Assembly: GCA_913062555.1 (NCBI GenBank)
Contig: CAJXVU010000011.1
Location: forward strand, 1 to 64,000
Source of the DNA: an uncultured Bacteroidota bacterium
GTDB taxonomy: Bacteria; Bacteroidota; Bacteroidia; Flavobacteriales; Flavobacteriaceae
DNA: 64,000 nucleotides
Direction: 5' to 3'
Made by a program: the position numbers and the translations under genes
Shown: positions 9,027 through 17,687 of the stretch, in pieces
How the letters are laid out: every line of letters begins with the position of its first letter
Position numbering within the stretch: the first letter of the stretch is position 1
The notes under the pieces: model-generated
Seen by the model: only the letters and a program-made list of their open reading frames with translations
Databases searched by the model: none
What the model was told of the DNA's origin: nothing

Positions 9027-11027
9027 ATGAGAACAATACCAATACTATTAATTCTATCAGTAATTACACTGTCCTGCAGCAAGACTGAGCAAACAACTAA
9101 TTATGAAAATTTAAAATACAACTTGTATTTTGGAGACAATAAGGCAGGCTATTTTGAAAGCTCTTTAGCTATTGACGGTTCTTATCAATATGTATTTGAA
9201 TATAATGATAGAGGTAGAGGTCCTCACTTAGAAGAATCAATATGGTTAAATCAAGATGGTCTTATTGAAAAAATTCAAATCCAAGGCCATAATTATTTAA
9301 AAGATACCGTCACTGAGACATTTAGTCTAAGTCAAAATGAAGCAAAATGGGAAAGCACTTCAGAAAATGGAAGTTCCAAACCACAGCATAACGCATTTTA
9401 TGTTGGTGTTAATAGCGCTTTTGGAAATACCGAATTGCTTATCCGGAAAATGCTGAGCAGTCCTGACAACTCAATTAACCTATATCCCAGCGGGAAATTA
9501 AAAATTACAGCTGTCGATAATATTCAAGTCAATGACAGTCTAAATCTAAAACTTATTGAATTCGTTGGGTTTGCTTTCACTCCAAATTATTTTTGGTTTG
9601 ATATGGATGATCGCTTTTTTGCAGCACCTTCTTCGTGGCTCTCAGCAATTAGAGATGGCTATGAACCTATCTCGCAAAAGCTTTTTGAAATACAGACGGC
9701 CAAGGAAAAAGAGTACTATGCTAAAACAGCCGAGGCACTTACAGAAATACCTGAAGGACGTGTCTTGATATCAAATGTGAACCTATTTGACGCCGAAAAT
9801 GGTAGCATGCTCAACAATAGGTACGTCATATTGAATGGCAATAAAATCGAAAATATCTTAGAGAATGACACCAACCTTCCAGAGGTAACCAAAATTATTG
9901 ATGGGACCAATAAAACTCTACTTCCTGGTCTTTTCGATATGCACACCCATATGGATCGATCTGGGGGCATTTTAAACCTTGCAGCTGGAGTTACTTCAGC
10001 CAGAGATTTGGCAAATTCTTTTGACTTACCAGAAATCAAAGAAGAGTTTGACAATAACACTGTGATAGGTCCTAGGATTTTAATAATGAGTGGTTTTATA
10101 GATCAGGCAGGTCCATATGCAGGTCCAGTGGGTAAAATAATTAACAACCTCGAAGAAGGGATTGAAGCTATTGAATTCTACAAAGAAAGAGGCTACCAGC
10201 AAATTAAGTTATATAGTTCCATAGATCCTGACTGGGTAAAACCACTTGCCGAAAAGACACATGAACTTGACATGAAGTTAAGTGGCCATATTCCATCCTT
10301 TATGCATGCCGATCAAGCCATAAAAGATGGCTATGATGAAATTCAGCATATCAATATGCTCGCTTTGAATTTCATGTCGGATACCCTCGACACTCGAACA
10401 CCTCTACGGTTTTCAATGATTGGAGAACAAGCACATACCATTGATTTCGAGGGCGAGGAATTCTTGACTTTTGTCAAACTTCTCAAAGATAAAAATATCA
10501 TTATAGACCCTACGGTTTCCTTTTTTGAAGGGATGCTAGCCACTAAGGCTGGACAACCAGACCCTCAATTTGAAGAAATCCTTGACCGACTACCAATTCA
10601 AGTGAAAAGGGGGTTTTATTCTGGAGGATTACCAATCCCTGAAGGAAAAGAAAAACAATTCAAAGACTCATTTGACAAGCTCCTCGAAATGATAAAAATA
10701 CTGTATGAAAATGGGATCACTATAGTTCCTGGGACTGATGCGCTGCTTGGATTTGGACTCCACAAAGAACTTGAAAATTATGTGAAAGCTGGGATTCCAG
10801 CTAGTGATGTCCTTAGAATGGCTACTATCATTTCTGCTCAAGTCACCGGCCATGCCGAGACATTAGGATCCATACAAATAGGCAAGCTTGCGGATGTCAT
10901 ATTGATTGATGGCAATCCACTGGAAAATATAAGTGATATTAGGCGTGTCGAACTTACCATAAAAAATGGTTACATCTATAATGCCCGAGCTCTATATGAA
11001 GCCATTGGCACCAAGCATTTTAAATAA
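9027..11027 (+). CDS. Amidohydrolase-family lipoprotein with extra N-terminal domain
   Basis: A 666-residue lipoprotein (lipobox Cys17). Residues ~25-235 form an N-terminal domain I do not recognise, with features of a beta-rich carrier or sensor domain. Residues ~245-655 are a metal-dependent amidohydrolase TIM barrel of the imidazolonepropionase/prolidase-like group. The ligand set is complete: His306-x-His308, Lys394 (candidate carboxylated Lys in Q-I-K-L-Y), His421, His441 and Asp571 in PGTDA. It is expected to hydrolyse an amide or peptide bond outside the inner membrane. It probably forms an operon with DUF6090 paralogue 2. A second amidohydrolase lies at 13247-14680. Confidence 0.85.
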   Translation: MRTIPILLILSVITLSCSKTEQTTNYENLKYNLYFGDNKAGYFESSLAIDGSYQYVFEYNDRGRGPHLEESIWLNQDGLIEKIQIQGHNYLKDTVTETFSLSQNEAKWESTSENGSSKPQHNAFYVGVNSAFGNTELLIRKMLSSPDNSINLYPSGKLKITAVDNIQVNDSLNLKLIEFVGFAFTPNYFWFDMDDRFFAAPSSWLSAIRDGYEPISQKLFEIQTAKEKEYYAKTAEALTEIPEGRVLISNVNLFDAENGSMLNNRYVILNGNKIENILENDTNLPEVTKIIDGTNKTLLPGLFDMHTHMDRSGGILNLAAGVTSARDLANSFDLPEIKEEFDNNTVIGPRILIMSGFIDQAGPYAGPVGKIINNLEEGIEAIEFYKERGYQQIKLYSSIDPDWVKPLAEKTHELDMKLSGHIPSFMHADQAIKDGYDEIQHINMLALNFMSDTLDTRTPLRFSMIGEQAHTIDFEGEEFLTFVKLLKDKNIIIDPTVSFFEGMLATKAGQPDPQFEEILDRLPIQVKRGFYSGGLPIPEGKEKQFKDSFDKLLEMIKILYENGITIVPGTDALLGFGLHKELENYVKAGIPASDVLRMATIISAQVTGHAETLGSIQIGKLADVILIDGNPLENISDIRRVELTIKNGYIYNARALYEAIGTKHFK

Positions 11028-11155
11028 AGTCGGTCTAAAATATGATGTTGTACTAGTCTCAACGTGCCTATTTTAAACAGCATTGAAAAATTGATAATTT
11101 ATTAGTTATTAAACACCTCTAGAGGCAGGTCCTATATCTGGACGTTCTAGTTAAT

Positions 11156-11653
11156 TTAATTTTCAACATTAGGAGCTAAAACACTATCTGTGACTGGGTT
11201 ATTGTCTTGTGGAGCCACAGGCACAAATGATTTTTTAGGATACACTAAATAAAACAATAGTGCAAAACTAATTAAGAGAATTGTAATAATTACAATCCAG
11301 AATCTTCTTGTTCTTTCTTTGAGATTAGTTTCTGATTCGATTTCACTAGTAAACCTGTATCCTTTCTTTACGACAGTTTCAATCATCCGCTTTTCTTTAT
11401 TGGTGTCATTTAGTAATTTTCTCAAATGTGAAATTGATTGATTTAATGCATCATCTGCACCACCATAATTATCCCAAACTTCAGAGATTAGTTGATCTCG
11501 TGAAACTACATCAGGGCTATTATTTACTAAAATTTGTAAAACTTGCATTATGCGTGGTTCTACTTTCTTTTTAATAGAAGTATTATCATCATTCGTTGAT
11601 ATTATTTCATTTGTATCAAAACAAATTTCTAATCGATCGGAAATCTTTACCAT
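11156..11653 (-). CDS. Membrane-anchored winged-helix regulator (CadC/ToxR-like)
   Basis: A 165-residue protein. Residues ~25-105 form an OmpR/PhoB-type winged-helix DNA-binding domain (P-R-I-M-Q-V-L, S-R-D-Q-L-I-S-E-V-W, I-S-H-L-R-K-L-L, ending T-V-V-K-K-G-Y-R-F). One transmembrane helix follows (about 119-138), then a periplasmic tail of only ~25 residues. This is the CadC/ToxR layout without a sizeable sensor domain, so sensing may depend on a partner protein. It is transcribed divergently from the alpha/beta hydrolase at 11790, which is a plausible target. Confidence 0.85.
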   Translation of the reverse strand: MVKISDRLEICFDTNEIISTNDDNTSIKKKVEPRIMQVLQILVNNSPDVVSRDQLISEVWDNYGGADDALNQSISHLRKLLNDTNKEKRMIETVVKKGYRFTSEIESETNLKERTRRFWIVIITILLISFALLFYLVYPKKSFVPVAPQDNNPVTDSVLAPNVEN

Positions 11654-11789
11654 TTATATCATTTTCTTTTTCAAAGCTAATATTTATTTAGAATGTAATT
11701 GTACTGGATAGAAAATAAAAAGGTATTCCAAAGGTTTTTTAAATTCAACTTCGATGAATCCCTTCTACTTTTGTTTAAAACATAATAAA

Positions 11790-13103
11790 ATGAAAAAAAT
11801 TAAACATATTAGCTTAATCCTATTAAGTATTAATTCCTTATACGGACAAAATATAAACGGAAGATATGAAGGAGCAGTTTCACGAGACGGCTCAGTTCAA
11901 CTGGTGAGTTTTGATTTTTATAATGAAGAAGGAATTCAAAAAGGCACCTATGAAATTCCAGAGAATGGTTTTTTTGACGTGCCCATTGATGACATTAAAT
12001 TAATCAATGACACATTACATTTAAAGTTTTATTTTGGGAACTTTTTTTGCTTTATAAGCGAAAATAAAAAAGAAATAACAGGTATAAGCGAAAAATGGAA
12101 TCCTAAAATACGTCTACATATAAAAGAGTCCTATAAAAAGGAAAAACCTTATGCACAAAAGAATATAACATTTCAGAATGGAGATATTCAACTTTCAGGA
12201 ATGCTATACAAGCCTAGAATTGAGATGAGAAATACTGAGAAATATGTCATCCTTGTACATGGATCTGGAGCTCAAGATCGCTTTTCCCCATACTACATTT
12301 CATTAGCTCATAGGCTTTCACTGGAAGGATTTGGGGTGTTACTATATGACAAAAGAGGAACAGGTAAATCTTCAGGCAATTTTGAAACAGCCTCTATAGA
12401 AAATCTCGCCGACGACGCCGTCGCTGCCTATAACTATTTAAAGGCATTAAATGGAAGAAATCAAATTGAAGTTGGCTATCTTGGAACAAGCCAAGGCGGT
12501 TGGATTGCTCCACTTGCTGCAAAAAAAGTTGGAGATTGTGATTTTCTTATTCTAAATGTAGGGCCTGCTGTTTCCGTATTCAAGCAAGATTTGCATCGTG
12601 TTGAATATTCTATGAATGCTGATGGATGGAATCAATCTGATATTGACTTGGCAGTTGCTTATACAAAACTTTACTTTCAATTCGCCACGGATAAAAAAGA
12701 GAATATATGGTCTAAACTTCAAGATTTAATTTTAGAAGTTAAGCATAAGAAATGGGTTGAATATGTAAATATTCCCAAAAACAAGGATGATTTTGATTGG
12801 TGGACAAATAACAATTATGATCCAGAAACAACGCTAAAGAATCTTAATTGCAGAACATTATGCTTATTCGGGGAGTTTGACCCTCTTGTCCCTCCGAAAG
12901 AAAATGTAAAATTAATGACTGAATATTTAACAACATCAAAAATTAAGCATGAAATTAAAGTAATTCCAGGGGCTCTTCATGACATGAAATCCTTTCAAGG
13001 TTTAAATGGGGATAATTGGAATTGGCCAGTTGTCTTCTGGGAATGGCGTTCTGAACCTGACGAGTATATGGACAGTATTATAAAATTTTTAGATAAAAAC
13101 TAA
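11790..13103 (+). CDS. Secreted alpha/beta hydrolase
   Basis: A 437-residue exported protein with an N-terminal signal peptide (MKKIKHISLILLSINSLYGQ). An in-frame ATG 36 bases upstream would add a hydrophilic stretch before the signal, so I use 11790. Residues ~25-120 form a beta-rich accessory domain. The alpha/beta hydrolase fold follows, with oxyanion region V-H-G-S-G-A-Q-D, nucleophile elbow G-T-S-Q-G-G (Ser234), acid G-E-F-D-P and base in G-A-L-H-D-M. This is the layout of secreted esterase/S9-like hydrolases; the substrate is unknown. It is transcribed divergently from the CadC-like regulator. Confidence 0.85.
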   Translation: MKKIKHISLILLSINSLYGQNINGRYEGAVSRDGSVQLVSFDFYNEEGIQKGTYEIPENGFFDVPIDDIKLINDTLHLKFYFGNFFCFISENKKEITGISEKWNPKIRLHIKESYKKEKPYAQKNITFQNGDIQLSGMLYKPRIEMRNTEKYVILVHGSGAQDRFSPYYISLAHRLSLEGFGVLLYDKRGTGKSSGNFETASIENLADDAVAAYNYLKALNGRNQIEVGYLGTSQGGWIAPLAAKKVGDCDFLILNVGPAVSVFKQDLHRVEYSMNADGWNQSDIDLAVAYTKLYFQFATDKKENIWSKLQDLILEVKHKKWVEYVNIPKNKDDFDWWTNNNYDPETTLKNLNCRTLCLFGEFDPLVPPKENVKLMTEYLTTSKIKHEIKVIPGALHDMKSFQGLNGDNWNWPVVFWEWRSEPDEYMDSIIKFLDKN

Positions 13104-13246
13104 CGACAATACGCACGAACTACATTGCTAATACATGCCTACTTACGAAAATTTTAGAGGATTTACTATCCAGTTTTTATTTACTAAATTGCACGCTCAA
13201 AAAACACATCGAAAATATACATCAACGCTTAGTGATAATTAGATAA

Positions 13247-14680
13247 ATGAAATTATTAAAACGAATTATTAAAATTGTCTTCATACTCATTGGAGTCCTG
13301 TTAATTACAATTGTTATCATCCTTGGAATTGATGCTCAAAAAACCAGTTATTTGAAAGTCAAAAAGAATGAGTTTGCAAATAATGATTCTTATCTTATTA
13401 TCAACGCGAATATTATCCCAATGCATCAAGACACTATTTTAATTAATAAAATGGTGTATATCAAAGATGGTATAATCCAAACCATTGCAGACAGAATTGA
13501 AATCAAAGACGTTGAAATTATTGATGCAAAAAACAAATATCTAAGCCCAGGCCTTATAGATATGCATGTGCATGTATGGGATAGATATGAACTTGGTTTA
13601 TATCTATCTAATGGCGTTACAGCGGTGCGCAATTTATGGGGTATGCCCATGCATTTAAGAATTAAAGATGCTATAAATAATGACGAAATTATTTCGCCTA
13701 TGTTTTTTACTACGGGGCCTAAACTAACCGGTCCAGAATTTATAGGAGATGATAATTTAAACTTAACAAATCCCAATGAAGCAATAGAAAAAGTGATTTC
13801 ATATAAAGATAGAGGTTACGATTTTATTAAAACCTACTACGGTTTAACACCAGATATATTTGATGCCGTTGTAGAACAAGCAGCGAAATCAAACATGGAT
13901 ATTGTTGCACATCCTTCACCAAAAGTGCCTTATGATTATCATTTTAATCCACAAATAAAATCTATAGAACATGCTGAGGAGATTATACAACAGCCATTAA
14001 ACTATAGTTTAGATACCATTAAATTAAAAGAGATAATTAATGGTTTTGAAAAATCAAAACACAGTTCCTTTAGTCCAACTTTAACGGTTTACAATAATAT
14101 TTATCAAATGCTCATTGATGATAATATTTTAACATCAGAGCGACTACAATTAATGAATCCACTTATTAAGAAAACAGATAGTAAGGCTCAATTTGATAGG
14201 TGGTATAATACTAAACAGGACGATTATTCTATTGTTGAGACCATAAAAAATCAACATAATTTTCATTTAAATATTCTTAAAAAGCTTCATGAAGCTGGCA
14301 CAACTATTATCTGCGGTACTGATGCAGGAATAGGCGTAACTGTTCCAGGGTATTCTATTCATCAAGAACTGGCTTTTTACAAAGAAGCTGGGCTCTCCAA
14401 TTATGAAGTTTTAAAAACAGCCACGGTGAATGCTTCTAAAACCCATTCCGTTATGAGTAATATGGGAACCATTGAAGTTGGCAAAGTTGCAAATCTAATA
14501 TTAATTGAGAATAATCCTTTATTAGACTTATCCGCATTGCAAAACCCCTCAACTGTTTTCATAAAGGGTAAAAAGTTAAATAGAGAGACACTTAATCATT
14601 TTGAAAATCAGGCAAGAAATAGAAAAAACTTAATGGCTTCTGCTCTGCGATACCTAGAAAATTTGGTGTTTGAAAAATAG
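13247..14680 (+). CDS. Membrane-anchored amidohydrolase
   Basis: A 477-residue protein with an N-terminal transmembrane segment (about 8-28), not a lipobox. The amidohydrolase domain has ligands His107-x-His109 (DMHVHV), Lys195 (F-I-K-T-Y), His222 (AHPSP), His242 (IEHAEE) and Asp359 (GTDAG). It belongs to the same imidazolonepropionase-like subgroup as the lipoprotein at 9027-11027 but lacks its extra N-terminal domain. Hydrolysis of a small amide or dipeptide in the periplasm is inferred. DUF6090 paralogue 3 begins 130 bases downstream. Confidence 0.85.
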   Translation: MKLLKRIIKIVFILIGVLLITIVIILGIDAQKTSYLKVKKNEFANNDSYLIINANIIPMHQDTILINKMVYIKDGIIQTIADRIEIKDVEIIDAKNKYLSPGLIDMHVHVWDRYELGLYLSNGVTAVRNLWGMPMHLRIKDAINNDEIISPMFFTTGPKLTGPEFIGDDNLNLTNPNEAIEKVISYKDRGYDFIKTYYGLTPDIFDAVVEQAAKSNMDIVAHPSPKVPYDYHFNPQIKSIEHAEEIIQQPLNYSLDTIKLKEIINGFEKSKHSSFSPTLTVYNNIYQMLIDDNILTSERLQLMNPLIKKTDSKAQFDRWYNTKQDDYSIVETIKNQHNFHLNILKKLHEAGTTIICGTDAGIGVTVPGYSIHQELAFYKEAGLSNYEVLKTATVNASKTHSVMSNMGTIEVGKVANLILIENNPLLDLSALQNPSTVFIKGKKLNRETLNHFENQARNRKNLMASALRYLENLVFEK

Positions 14681-14781
14681 CCTATCGCTAATAAGGTATA
14701 TTGCTCATACGTGCTTTAGTAATAAATTTAAATACTAACACGAAGGCCTTCACGACGCCATCCTAATTTAATTTATTATCA

Positions 14782-14789
14782 TACCTTTA
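14782..14789 (+). promoter_or_regulatory. Putative -7 box of DUF6090 gene 3
   Basis: TACCTTTA lies 21 bases before the ATG. The following AACTAGCTAC (14794-14803) also occurs in the leader of DUF6090 gene 1 (2651-2660). Confidence 0.35.
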
Positions 14790-14810
14790 GAGAAACTAGC
14801 TACTATTCTA

Positions 14811-15530
14811 ATGATAAAACTCTTTAGGAAAATTCGACAACGACTAATTACTCAAAACAAGTTCAGTAAATATTTACTATATGCCATTGGTGAAATTGTG
14901 CTTGTTGTCATTGGGATTTTGATTGCGTTGAGTGTCAATAATTGGAATGAATCATATAAGGTTAACAAAAATATAGCGACCCTACTCAAAGACTATCGAG
15001 CCGATTTAGTGATGGACACCTTAATGTTATCTGCTTTTATAGACAATGGCAAAACTAGAATTGAAACTGAACAAAAAAACATTAGCAGAATGAGTGGTCC
15101 AAACGCAACTTTGGATACGGTAAAACATATTGCCAAGTACGAACATGATCCATTCATCAATATTATAGAAAAGTATAGCAGTAAAAATACTTTCAATTCT
15201 ATGATCGGAACCTCTGCGTTTAAATTATTAGATCAAGTATTGAAACGAAAAATATTAAACCTTGATGTATATCAAACAATAACCTTGAATGAAAAAATGA
15301 TTAATCAATATTTTGAATTAACAAGGGAATATACGCTCGACTATCCCTTTGGAGACAACCTTGGTTCGGGATATTTAAATGAGATTTCATGGAAAATTCA
15401 AAACGAAAGAGATTTTGTAGTGAAATACACTGCGATGTGCACTTTTAAAACCCTCCTAATATTCACAAAAATAAACAGTTACACTAAAGCCATGCAACTC
15501 ACAAAACAGTTGATATCAGAATTGGATTAA
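14811..15530 (+). CDS. DUF6090 family membrane protein (paralogue 3)
   Basis: A 239-residue protein with the same N-terminal module as the copies at 2677 and 8241: MIKLFRKIRQ, one helix Y-A-I-G-E-I-V-L-V-V-I-G-I-L-I-A-L, boundary S-V-N-N-W-N-E. It then has its own divergent helical domain of ~190 residues. It sits between an amidohydrolase gene and an alpha/beta hydrolase lipoprotein gene, all on the plus strand. That neighbourhood parallels paralogue 2. No function is known. Confidence 0.85.
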   Translation: MIKLFRKIRQRLITQNKFSKYLLYAIGEIVLVVIGILIALSVNNWNESYKVNKNIATLLKDYRADLVMDTLMLSAFIDNGKTRIETEQKNISRMSGPNATLDTVKHIAKYEHDPFINIIEKYSSKNTFNSMIGTSAFKLLDQVLKRKILNLDVYQTITLNEKMINQYFELTREYTLDYPFGDNLGSGYLNEISWKIQNERDFVVKYTAMCTFKTLLIFTKINSYTKAMQLTKQLISELD

Positions 15531-15625
15531 TATATTTCTGATGAAAATTCTAAAAACTGAATTAATTAGTATTACCAATTATTAAAAGCAAACACTTTAA
15601 TAGTTAACTCATAAAAAAGAAACCA

Positions 15626-16585
15626 ATGAACCCAATTTTTAAAATGCCATCCATATTTATTATTTTGTTCTTAGTGACACTATCCTGTAAAACAGAGCAT
15701 AATGATATTGAAGTAACAAAAATCATCTCAAACACCATTGAAAAAACATCGCTAATAAAACATACTGTATTATCAGAAGGACATCCAATGGCTGTATGGG
15801 AAAAGAAAATTGATAATCCTAAAGGGCTTATTCTTTTTGTACATGGCCGTACATGGAGTGGTGTTCCCGATTTCGATTTACAAGTAGATGGTGAAGATTT
15901 ATCTTTAATGGATGGATTGACCGCAAAAGGCTACACAACATATGCTGTAGATTTAAGAGGGTATGGAGACACCCCAAGAGATGCTACAGAATGGGCCACT
16001 CCCAATGTTGCTTCAAACGACATTCTCAATGTTTTAAAATGGATTTCTGTTCAAAATAACAATATCAAGGTTCATTTATTTGGATGGTCTATGGGGTCAA
16101 CATTAACCTTATTAGCAACTCAAAAAAATGCAAATGATATTGCAAGCTTGACGGTATTTGGATATTGGCAAGACTTAGATTTTGAGATTCCTGAAACTCC
16201 AAAAGATTTTCAGTTACAAAAAAGTGTAAATACCGCAGAGAATGCGGCAAGTGATTTTATAACGCCTGGGAGTATCAGTCAAAAAGCTATCGATACTTAT
16301 GTAAAAATGGCATTAGAAAGTGACCCTATCAGGGCTGATTGGAAAGATGGAAACGAATATAATAGTATTGATCCCGCATTAATCACAACCCCCGTTCTAA
16401 TTTTACAGGGAGAATTTGATCCCGTTTCACCTACAGAAAATCAAGCAAAATTATTCACTCGACTCAAATCTTCAGATAAAAGTTGGGTGGTTATTTCAGG
16501 TGGAGACCATGCTGCTTTTATGGAAACACCAAGAAAACATTTCATTCATTCATTTACAGAATTTATCAATAGATTTAATGACTAA
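15626..16585 (+). CDS. Alpha/beta hydrolase lipoprotein
   Basis: A 319-residue lipoprotein (lipobox Cys21 in L-V-T-L-S-C). Motifs are oxyanion loop F-V-H-G-R-T-W-S, nucleophile elbow GWSMGS (Ser155), acid in G-E-F-D-P-V-S-P and base in G-G-D-H-A-A-F. The catalytic triad is complete. The substrate is unknown; an esterase, lipase or lactonase role is possible. It follows DUF6090 paralogue 3 by ~95 bases and may share its transcript. A strong hairpin separates it from the convergent repeat-protein gene. Confidence 0.82.
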   Translation: MNPIFKMPSIFIILFLVTLSCKTEHNDIEVTKIISNTIEKTSLIKHTVLSEGHPMAVWEKKIDNPKGLILFVHGRTWSGVPDFDLQVDGEDLSLMDGLTAKGYTTYAVDLRGYGDTPRDATEWATPNVASNDILNVLKWISVQNNNIKVHLFGWSMGSTLTLLATQKNANDIASLTVFGYWQDLDFEIPETPKDFQLQKSVNTAENAASDFITPGSISQKAIDTYVKMALESDPIRADWKDGNEYNSIDPALITTPVLILQGEFDPVSPTENQAKLFTRLKSSDKSWVVISGGDHAAFMETPRKHFIHSFTEFINRFND

Positions 16586-16600
16586 TGGTTTAATAAGAAA

Positions 16601-16628
16601 AAACCAGTAATTAAATAATTACTGGTTT
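16601..16628. terminator. Hairpin terminator between convergent genes
   Basis: The near-perfect palindrome AAACCAGTAATTA / TAATTACTGGTTT (13-base arms) is preceded on the plus strand by an A-run. It therefore reads as a hairpin plus T-run for the minus-strand gene at 16651-17217. The same palindrome recurs at 17638-17665 as part of the tandem duplication. Confidence 0.75.
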
Positions 16629-16650
16629 AAGTATATATATTCAGGTCTGT

Positions 16651-17217
16651 TTATTGGTTAACACTAACCGCGACGATGCTTTTTTCCATGCCTTTATAAG
16701 GATTAAAATTGTAAGGTAAATAAGCCTTGGTATTAAAACCTATTTCTATGGCTTCTTCCATTTCTATTAATTCAATAGTAGACCAATCTAAATCGTCTTT
16801 CCCTTTTAAAGCATTAAAGTTTTTTGGTAGATACTTAGACGTATCAAATCCTAATTCCACTTCTTCTTCTATTTCAATCAATTCGATTGTAGACCAATCC
16901 AAATCGTGCATTCCTTTTAAGGGATTAAAGTTCGCTGGTAAACACATTGTGGTATCAAAGCTTAATTCTACTGCCTCTTCTATTTCAATAATCTCAATAT
17001 CATTGATCTCAAGAGCTTCAGTATTTGTATCGTCTACACTGGAAAAAAGTAATTTTTCCAATTTGTATTGTTCACTACTCATATTATTATTTAATGAGTC
17101 ACAGTCTTTGTTAATTTTAGCGGTGATATTCAATGTAAATAATACGCTAAGTAAAAAAGTTAATAGGTATTTGCTATTATTTTTTATGTCGGTTTTGTTT
17201 AGTTCTATTGTTTTCAT
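16651..17217 (-). CDS. Secreted acidic 37-residue-repeat protein A
   Basis: A 188-residue exported protein. After a 17-residue polar head comes a hydrophobic signal segment (about 18-33). Residues 75-188 are three tandem repeats of 37 residues (75-111, 112-148, 149-185 plus end), with consensus E-L-I-E-I-E-E-x-V-E-L-G-F-D-T, Y-L-P-x-N-F-N-x-L-K-G and D-L-D-W-S-T-I. The repeats are very acidic and alternate hydrophobic residues as in beta strands. I recognise no named domain and no sorting signal. About 23 of 188 residues differ from protein B by my count, and repeat 2 is almost unchanged. A binding or surface role is conceivable but not shown. Confidence 0.75.
   Translation of the reverse strand: MKTIELNKTDIKNNSKYLLTFLLSVLFTLNITAKINKDCDSLNNNMSSEQYKLEKLLFSSVDDTNTEALEINDIEIIEIEEAVELSFDTTMCLPANFNPLKGMHDLDWSTIELIEIEEEVELGFDTSKYLPKNFNALKGKDDLDWSTIELIEMEEAIEIGFNTKAYLPYNFNPYKGMEKSIVAVSVNQ
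16654..16995 (-). repeat. Three 111-bp coding repeats in protein A
   Basis: In-frame 111-base units (16885-16995, 16774-16884, then 16773-16654) encode the 37-residue repeats. Blocks such as GACCAATC(T/C)AAATCG recur on the plus strand once per unit in the first two. Confidence 0.8.
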
Positions 17218-17369
17218 TATTCCTGTAATTAAGTTTGATTGATACTATATAGACGACCATAATTTACAATTGTTACAGTACTATGCTTTGCACAATAGCA
17301 AATTAACAAACTTTAACACATAAGACACAGATAACCAACTCCTCACGATCAGTCCAAATAGAAAAGAAT

Positions 17370-17426
17370 GAGTTTCAACAGCTTATAATATGGATAAAGG
17401 AACCTCAAGACAGGGTTCCTTTTTTG
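17370..17426 (+). repeat. Dispersed intergenic hairpin element, copy 3
   Basis: The segment AGTTTCAACAGC...ATATGGATAA aligns with the segments after the shared 28-base block at 3.5 and 7.9 kb. It is followed by a perfect hairpin AAGGAACC (17397-17404) / GGTTCCTT (17414-17421) and T-run. No plus-strand gene lies upstream, so it is not an ordinary terminator. Confidence 0.55.
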
Positions 17427-17637
17427 ATTGTAGAATCTCTTTTTATTCCCCTACTTGCTGAATGGCCCATAAATTTATCCTGAGATCTTGCACTGTACTT
17501 TGACACTGATCAGTAACCAATCAGAAATGAAGGACTTAAAATGCCAATCAGACATATTTTATACGCACTATTTTGTTGAAAATCTATACCTATTTACTTT
17601 CAGAGACAAGTTTGGTTTAATATCATATAAAAAGAAA

Positions 17638-17665
17638 AAACCAGTAATTAAATAATTACTGGTTT
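17638..17665. terminator. Hairpin terminator of repeat-protein gene B
   Basis: Same 28-base palindrome as at 16601-16628. Here it has A-runs on the left and T-runs on the right, so it could act on both strands. Confidence 0.72.
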
Positions 17666-17687
17666 TTTGATATAAATTCAAGTCTTC

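Larger units (their letters stand above)
16595..17631. repeat. Tandem duplication unit 1 (~1.04 kb)
   Basis: This unit spans a terminator palindrome, one 37-residue-repeat protein gene and ~400 bases upstream of that gene. All corresponding landmarks in unit 2 are offset by 1037 bases. Boundaries are approximate. Confidence 0.75.
17218..17687. other. Spacer between duplicated repeat-protein genes
   Basis: This 470-base region has no supported gene. Bases ~17220-17400 should hold the promoter of protein A and are strongly conserved with 18257-18440. It also contains hairpin element copy 3 (17370-17426) and the terminator palindrome of gene B (17638-17665). Confidence 0.6.

Noticed and set aside
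13426-13776. 116-codon minus-strand ORF inside the amidohydrolase gene
   Set aside because: It overlaps conserved metal-ligand codons of the amidohydrolase and has no features of its own.
16654-16995. 111-bp tandem repeats considered as a CRISPR-like array
   Set aside because: They are in-frame coding repeats with no spacers and no cas genes nearby.
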